Source of the DNA: Clytia hemisphaerica
Taxonomy: Eukaryota; Cnidaria; Hydrozoa; Leptothecata; Clytiidae
Reading direction: 5' to 3'
Assembly (NCBI GenBank): GCA_902728285.1
Contig: CACVBU010000026.1
Location: forward strand, 310,001 to 374,000
DNA length: 64,000 nucleotides
Below the pieces are notes generated by a model. That model was given only the letters and a program-made list of their open reading frames with translations. It did not search any database and was not told the origin of the DNA. The translations under genes and the position numbers were made by a program. Below are positions 37,401 to 46,400 of this stretch, in pieces (position 1 is the first letter of the stretch; each line of letters opens with the position of its first letter).

Positions 37401-40400
37401 CGCCGTTTTTGCAGATTCTCAGTAGATTTTTTTCATTGTATTTTTATGTTTTCACATAAGAACATTATTGATAACAATGCTCACCATCTATTTATTTTTT
37501 CCCTACAACCCTTCCCTCTCCCCCCATCAACAATCAACGATGAATTTATTGCGTTATGCATTTTCGCTAAACGCTACATTTTCTGACTGATTTTTTTCTC
37601 CTCGCATTGCTATCTAACTTTTATCATCAGGTAGGTCCATTCAGCATCTAGCTTGTTCAATCTCTCTTGAGGTTCCAAATGGGACAAAATTTTCTTATCC
37701 TGTCTGTAAAATGACCCTTTCCTTTGAGTTTGAAACTAATTTTTGATTTCTCTTTAATCACCATAAATGGTATATAGAAAAAAAAATAAAACAACTTTAA
37801 TACAATATTTACAGTTAACGTTTTTGTTGAAGAAAAATTGATGAGAAATACTAGTTATGAGGTTAATGCTAATGCGAGCAATGAGGCGGGAACGTAAGAC
37901 AGATGGCGGACAACCGAAATTGTCCCGCCCCTGTGAGGGCGAGAGATAACTTGACCAATACAGGGGGAGGGGTGGCTCTCAGGTTCTTGTCATTGTAAAA
38001 GGCAACAAACAAAACCCCTCCCCCTCCTTTCAAATTATTCGAACCCAATAAGATAGAAATTTGGGTGGACCTACCATTTGTTTATTCGATTTTGTCTGTC
38101 TCCAGGGACAACGATTGCCAAACAAGATGCTGTCATCGGTGAAATGGAGAAAAAACACGAAAACGAACAAAATGTTCTTCTTGATCTCGTCAATTCCATT
38201 GATAATGACCCTGTCGCCATGGAGACAGCTTCAAAAATACCGGCAGACGAACGAGCTGAGAAATTGAACTTGATGTCGATACAACGGAAAAAGTTGAAAG
38301 AGAAAGCGAAAGTGTTTATTGATTCACAACCCCCTGAAAATCAAATGAGCGAGGTGAATATCTTTCAACTCTAGTTGAGCTCTAGTTGAGCTAGAGTAAA
38401 GAAAATCCTGGTCAGTATATAGTGTATTCAAAACTTATGGGGATTTTAAGATCTTTGAAAATGGTTCGATGATAAGCTGAAAAGGGTTAACTCCCTGAAG
38501 CAGCACTCTGCTTTTTCTCATTTTTAAAAAAAAAATTATTTTTACGCTCTAGTGATGAGCTGAAACATCAGAAAAGGCTAAAATTTGAAGGAACTTTTTT
38601 TTTTTTACACCCGGCCCGGTTGTCCCTTTATGTTGTACAATCCACATGTTGGCCTAGTTAATAATAGTTTCCAGAAATTTCTATAATGTCTAGAATTATA
38701 ACAAGAATCTTAAATATCTGTAGGATGAAAAGAAAAATTTCAATGATACGCTCGTCAGCACTCGTTCCGATCAAAGTCATTTACTGAAAGAAGCGTTATC
38801 TTTGAAAATGGTAGAAACGCGAGATAACCTGAAAGCAGATCCAGTTTTGAAGGACAGCGGCGAGGAGAAGCTGAAAGAAGAAGTGTCAGTCAAAATGATG
38901 GCTGATCTACAAGAACGACAAACTGTTGAGAATAACGCTTTGTTACAAGCTATGGCTCAATCGGTAGGACTAAAGGCCGGTCTCTCTTGCGCGCGCTGCA
39001 ATCGCACTTTTTCGAGCAAAGCTTCCACGCTATTGGTCAAAAGAAGAATGAAGCAATTCCATTGCTGGCGTGATCTGACGTAACGGTTGAAAAAGTTGAA
39101 ATGTGCGCGCGCTACATTTTTATGACGTAATCTTTTTTCCAAGCAAAAAGGATTGAAGCCAAAAGGTGCGATCGCAGCGTGCGCAAGTGGAGACCGGCTT
39201 TAATTTGTTCTTTCTACGAAGTATGTTAAATAATTCGCATTTTTGAACCCAGACTTATCTACATAGAATGGGTTCACTACTACTCTAGCATCTCTCGCTT
39301 ATCGTATCGTAGAACAGCAATAAATATTTTCCGTCATATAAAAAGTTAATTTTTAAGACCACTGTTATACCAGGATAACGAAATGCTGGATAAGATGAAG
39401 AACGACCAACGAAAAGCACGTCGCTGTGGTTTCCATGACAACATAGCTGTCATTATGTTTGGAGATGATAAACAAAAGAAGAAGAGAAAGTCTGAGGTAA
39501 AAGGGTGATAGTGCTTTATATTCGCTACCCAGCTGGCACACAACGTTGTTTCAACGTTTATCTGATGTTCATAACGTCCATATAACGTTAGATGACCGTT
39601 GAAACAACGTTTTGTGCTAGCTGGGTAACTTTGTATCGCTATTTAACCAAAATAGAAGGGGGCAACCCTTAGGATCCGTAGCATCTTTCATGGGATGCAA
39701 CCGCAACTGCCTGTGATTGGTCAAAAGTATATCGGATTTTGAAACTTTTTTTGATAAGGACGAGATAGATTTCTTTGCCTTTGAATTCGAGTTTTAGTCA
39801 TTATGTAGTGTCAATTGAAAAAGATGATAAACTTACCTAAATAATATTTTTCTTTTTTTTTAACAAGTTTCTTAGGCTGATAAGAACTAAAAAATGTTTG
39901 GACTTTCTAGTTCCGACTATCCTATCCTATAGTAGGCGTCACGACTAGCCGTCGCGGCTTTTTTTGTCAATAGTAATTTGGTTTTTATTGAAGTACTCGT
40001 AAATTTTCGACTGTATATTGGAAAATCGAATGAATTTTCTTTTGACAGACGGAGATTGAAAAGGAACTGGAAAAAGAAATCGAAGACGAGGATGCTTCCA
40101 TGCAAGCGGAAGCGCAGGTGGAAATGGAACAATTCCAGGCGGAAATGGAAAAAGAAAAAGAAGAAAAGAAATTGTCTTCCATGAGTGATGACGAAATGAA
40201 GGAATACATGAAACAGTTGAAACAAAGAGAAGAGGAAAAGAGACAGGTATCTAAGCTGATTTATTTATTACCGAAATTCCACTTTTTTCGTTCGATTCTG
40301 TGCGTCCAGTCAAACTGCAATTTACAAAGTAATAACATACAGCACCCTCAGGAGAAAGGGGTTTTGAATTTTCCAAAGGAAGCGAGTAGAAGTTGGGGCG

Positions 40401-43400
40401 ACGTACGAGGTTTTCGTTTCTTTTGTTTTGATTTTTTTTTTTTTGTTCGTACGTCGAAATCTTGCTAATGAGGTGATTTCAATCTTAAATTTCGTCCAAA
40501 TGACTCAAAAACAAAACAGAAATAGGCAATGGAAGTAAAATATTTAAATTTCGAACATCACGGTAAAACTCCTCGGTATTTAGGAAATCAGTAGCCTCGT
40601 ACGCCCCTTCTCCACCCCCACCCTCATTGAGAAAAGAGATCTCAGGAATGGGGTTAACTTGAATCCTTCCATTTCTAGGTCAATTCCAACCTCGTCCCCG
40701 TGTATCCCAGGCTTTATTTACGTTACTGATTGACGCCAGAGAATATCTAGCGCTATCGGTAAGCATCAAAAAGCTGATGATGCACAGGGAACGAGGTTGG
40801 GTCCATCCGCTTTCATGTGTCTCATTTCTTCCATGTTTTCTCCATTCTCTCTTCCCAGGCCCTTCAAGATCAAATCGAGAAACAGAGGCAACGTGCTAAG
40901 GAACGCATGTTAGAAAAACGACGAAAACGTGACGAAAAAGAATTTGAAAGCGACATGGCGTCCGCAATGATTGTCAATGCTCAGAAGAGAAGCAACATGC
41001 TACGTGAGAAAACCATGGCTATGCAAGGTGCTCAGAAAGACTCGGTAAGGTTTTGGGTGATCCCCGCATTTTATGTATTCACTATTAACTAGGAGTGGAT
41101 TGAGTAGTACTAAACGGTTTTAAGAACTTATCGTATTGTGAACTTGTGGGATTGGGAAAGATATTCAATTCTTTGAAATTCAAGTTATTCTTAAATATGA
41201 CTTGATGTAGAAAATTGTTACTTGGCTCCACAGATTTCTGTAAAGCCCAAAGGGCTAGATGTCGTGCTTTAAAGCGCTGAAATTTTATTGTAATGTCACG
41301 AGACCTAAGTAGAATTTCCTACCTAACCCCGGAACACCCTTCGGGCTTTATAAATCTATGCTTGGCTCTACCTCACAGTTCAATGACGCTATTGATAAAT
41401 GTAGATCCATTAACCTGATTTTGTTTTTAACAGTCTTTTATTTTCCAATTCACCAGCTGGAGGAGAGATTACGTAAGCGACGTGAAGAACGAAAGCGAAA
41501 GCAAGAAGAAGAAGCTGAACAAGCGAGACAAGCAGAGGAAGCTGAAAAACAGAGGCAAAAAGTAGAAGAAGAGGCTAAGAAGCGGAAAGAAGAAGAAGGA
41601 AATAATAATGAAGGTATTCCATTTATCCTCGCGAAAGTTTTCAATTCTGAATTTTTGCTGAAACTGAAAAGATGAAAAAGGGGCTGATATTCCTTTAACG
41701 TTGGGAAGAAATAATGGGCTTTTCCAGAAAAAACCGTATACCCCTTGTTGAAGAGGTCCATCCCTCTGTGGCTGGAAATCCTGTAATCCCTTGGAATTCC
41801 AGGCAATTTCAGGTTTAAACCCCTCTTGAATTCCAGTTATTTTTAACAGATTTTTGTATCTAATTCCGTCATATATCAAACCTTTTCCCCTTGGAACGGA
41901 AATGGACCTCCTCAACAAGGGGTATACGGTTTTTTTCTGGAAAAACCCAATGTGATTAACCAAAATATATTTCTCATTTTCTAATCAGCTGAACCAGGGA
42001 CACTTGATGAACCACCAACAGAAAAGGAAGAAGACAAGACTGAAGAAACACAGCCGCCACAAGTGAAAAAGAAGAAAGAAAGACCACCGTTGCCAGGTAA
42101 CAGATTGATACAATGATTCTTCTCTCATTCAGCGTACTGTTGAAAAAAAGGTTCGGTTCCAGAAAATTGAGTTGAATGGGAGAAGAATTACCTTTAATTT
42201 TCGCAAGCAGATATTTTCGCGAGACAATTTTGTTCAAAATTAATTTGATTTTCTTGGGGGGACTTGAGAAGATACCAACATAGGCCATCTGCAAAAATTA
42301 CAGATTTTAAATCATAAGCAATTCTAAAAACTCGGGGAGATGAACAGAAAATATTTTTATTAAAATTTTCTGGATTTAATGTCCTTCATCCTTTTCTTTT
42401 ATTCACGACAGGCGGAGGAATGAAGCGCGAGAAGACGCGCGTGGAGCAGGCGGCTGAGATTTCGGACAGTAAGAAACAAGAGATGATATCCATGATGATG
42501 AGAGAACAAACTTCCATGGCAATGAAAATCAACAAAGAACAAACGAGACAAGAGGAATTGGTAAGTGAGACAAAAATGTTTTAGTGCAAGCGTTCGGCAA
42601 GATGGTTATTGTAATATACTGACTTTGGGTTGACTTTAGCGAACACCTCATTAAAAACCGGGATTTTCATCTTGTTTCTTAGTCCCGGGGGGGTACTAGG
42701 ATTGATGGGTGTCGGGTATGTGCGTGCCAGACCTCTGGACCCTTACCCTTAGAGAGACTGAATTTTGGTGAAAAGGTGACCCTTAGAGAGACTCAGTGTA
42801 GAAAAACCCAACCCTTAGAGAGACTTTTTCGCAAAAAATTTCTATAATGGGCCAAAGAAATTCGATTTTTAAAAGAATTTCTCCAATTTTCGAAAAATTT
42901 CTCTAATTTTTGAAAAATTTTCTCACTTTTTTTAAAAATGTTCTCACTTTTTTGACTTTTCACTTTTCTTTGACCCGAGTTTGTGAAAAAACCGACCCTT
43001 AGAGAGACTGATTTTGACTTTTGTTGTTTTGGTAACCCTTAGAGAGACTTTGGGAGGGTGAAAAACCCTACCCTTAAGGCACGCACATACCCAGCACCCA
43101 TTTTTGCCTAAGTACCCCCCCCCCCCCCCCCGGGTTCTTAGTGAGTTCCACTTTGACGAATTTTGAAAAATAGAAGCTTTTCAAGTGTTTTGACGCAAAT
43201 TCGATTTTTCCCTACTGCAAGGGCTTCAAAAGTTTAAAGTGACGTCAAAAAATCGAATGTTTGGAGCCCGAAAACATGGGCTCAAAATATTCGAAAAAGT
43301 TGCATAGTGGAATTCATGATATGCACCACTGCAATGTCTTCTGACATTACATCATGGACCCAATAGCTCATTGGTTGGAAGTGACGTAAAAGCAGTCTTT

Positions 43401-46400
43401 CAACCAATCAGCTATTGGGTGGAACGGAAGACATTGCAATGGTGCATATCATGAATAGACGTTAATTGCGTAGAAAAAACGCGGGTGACGTCTAATATAG
43501 GCTAGGTTGACTTCGATACTTCTTAATATTGTTTGAATAAAAATGGGGAAGTTTTTTATTGAAGTCATTTGAAAAGTTTCTTAAATAATTCACTTCATCA
43601 AGAAGAAGTGATGTCAAGGTTCTTTTTCACTAGACCTTCTTTAAGTTGTTCAAAAATTAGCCATGAAATTTTGATGTTTCATTTGATATTCTTTTTGGAT
43701 ATTTCATGAGATGTGTTCTGTGGTTGACGGTTAACGTCAATTCATTCTGGGTGTTTTAAGTAAAAGGGGCAAGCTATTTCATTACGAGAATTACAGGCCA
43801 GCAAGTTTAGATAGATCCTTCTTTGGTTATCAAAGCATTAATCAATTGAAATTTTTGCGAATTTGTCTTTAACGTTTATATCTTGTCACCATAGACCATG
43901 TGAAAAAGACTCTAAAAGCTAATTAGCAAACGGGTTTTAACTGCCGAAGCTTACAACAATGGAGTTTTGCACAAAATCGAGTTTGTGTCAATTTGTTATT
44001 CCTACCGCAGAACTTTTTTGTGCCATTTTGAGCTGTAAACTATGCAATTATGAACCTCTAAAGAACAATATTATCGTTTTACTTTTCTACAGGTTAAACA
44101 ATTACGAGACAAACGTCGTCGTAAAATGGAAGCTCGTAACGAAGAAGCGGCCGCGTTATTGGGACTGGGCGCTAGACAGAAGACAATGGTGGAAGATAAA
44201 AAGAAGGTAGGGCAGTTCTCGCATGAATGATCCTCTAAAATGCAAAATCCTTTTCCGCTGTACTCTTGTGAGCTTAATGGTAGGAGGGGTCATATGACTT
44301 TATAATGATCCCCCCCCATTTAATGACTTTATGCTACGAAGTGCCAAAGCTGGCCAAAAACCTTCATTTTCCTAGGGATCTTTAAATGACTCCTCCCCAT
44401 TTGTTGATTTTTATCTGGAGTACCCCCCCCCTACAATTAAGCACACAAGAGTATGTTTAATATGACCTGTAGTTTTGTTTGGGCTCGGCTGTTCTTAATT
44501 CTTTTTGCTTTGGTACTTACAGCCTCAAATTGTTCTTATCCTGTTCTTACTTTTTGGAGCAATGCATTTTAGGTTTTTCACACTATTTTCACTAATTTGC
44601 CTGACATGGCTTCACTCCCCCTCCCTGGTAGAGGGGGGCTAAAAGGTCTCAGGGCCACTGGTACCTACTGTCTTTTGGCCACCTACTGAGGGGACCTAAA
44701 TTTTTACAAACTGAACTTGGGGCCAAATTCTAGTTAATTGCTTTTTTCAAAATTTGTGTGTATTCAAAAACTCTTTTTCCCATCTTTAGAAAAAGCTAAT
44801 GATTAGAACTGCCTGGCAAGGGATTTGCACCCCAACTTACAAAAGCTTGCAACCTCCTACAAAGCTTTTTCAATAAATCTTTTGTTATAAACTTAATTTC
44901 CTTTTGTTTGCTTTTTGATAAGCAGCTTTTTTTTTAAACTGCTGAATTTGATTACGCTTGACAAAAGATACAGTATATCTACAATTTTTTATTTCTTATT
45001 GTTTTTTAATATCTTGGGGCCACCTAGAATAGTTTCCAATATGGGCCACCTAGAACCTGGGATGAAGCCATGCCTTATTCCAGGCATTGTTCTTGAATTG
45101 TTCCTATAAGATTGGTATATGATAATTTTGCATAATATTTTACTAGACTGAACGTGAGAGACAAATTGAACAAATTCGTGAACGTGTTAACCGTATCAAA
45201 CATGAAAGAACAATTGGCGCCAAAGAGTCGTCACGCACGCCCTCCGCAGAGCCAGATACGGAAGGGAATGAAGAGGACAAATCGTTTGCTAACATAGCGC
45301 AGGATGCTGATCACGACAAGATGGAGAAACTGGCTCAAGAAATGGAAAAGAAATTTAAAGAAAGCAACAGTCAACAGGTATTTATAATGTATACGTTTTT
45401 TTTATAAGAACATGCTAAATTTTTGAAGTCTTTGGATGTTCTTAACTTTTTGAGGTTGAAGCATAAAAATGTTCTTAACATGTTCTTATTTTCATCATTT
45501 TTCGAGCATTTTTTGTCCAATTTCCTAAGAAATCAGGTGTTCTTAACTTGTTCTTAACATTTGTTTTATACTAAATGTTCATATATAGTTTGTTGTTATA
45601 AAAAATGTGTAGTTGAAGGAAGCCAATAGTGTCAGTACAGTATCTGGCCCCCGAAACGTCGATCAAATTTGAAATTTCTCTCAAATTTAGAGGAAAAGAA
45701 GTTTTACAAAAATTTATGCTGCATGAAAACCTTTAACATCTCTACTTTATTTCCCAGAAGTTCTTTTTCAAAATTTTAAATTTCAACAATATTTTTCAAT
45801 CGCTTAAAGATAGGTAGCTTTTCTCTAATGGCCCCCAAAACGGAGGTTTAAAATTTTCGCGATTTCTCGAGATATCTTTAAGATATGAAAACAAAGTTTT
45901 GACCATAGTTTGGAAATGTGATTTAGAGGGTTTTGGGCATAAATTTGTTTGATAAAATTTTTACAGTATACCCCTGGTTGTCAAAACGCAGGTTTGGGGC
46001 CCCCAAAACGTAGGTGTAGTTAAAATCAAATTATTAAGCCCAGTGGTAATAGGGGTAGAAACTTTGAACATATTTGTGTTTTCCCTTAAATTTACGACCC
46101 GATGGATGTAAAATTTATGATTTTTATAAAATATTTCAAGATTTTCGATGATGCAAAGTCCAAACTGAAAATTTAGAAATTTTAAATTTAGCTAGTTCTC
46201 TATTACTGGAAGGTGAAATACTTTTTCATCCAGAGTTACCAAAGTGCCTTCGTCTCAAAGGGGTTACCGTCAATGGTCAACCCGCCCTCGGGATTACCTT
46301 TGTTTTCAAAGTTAGCCTGTCTTCCAAATTGTTCCCTTTTTATTGACCTTTTTTAGACGATAGGATTTTTTTGATTCCGTAAAGGCCAAATTTTAACATG

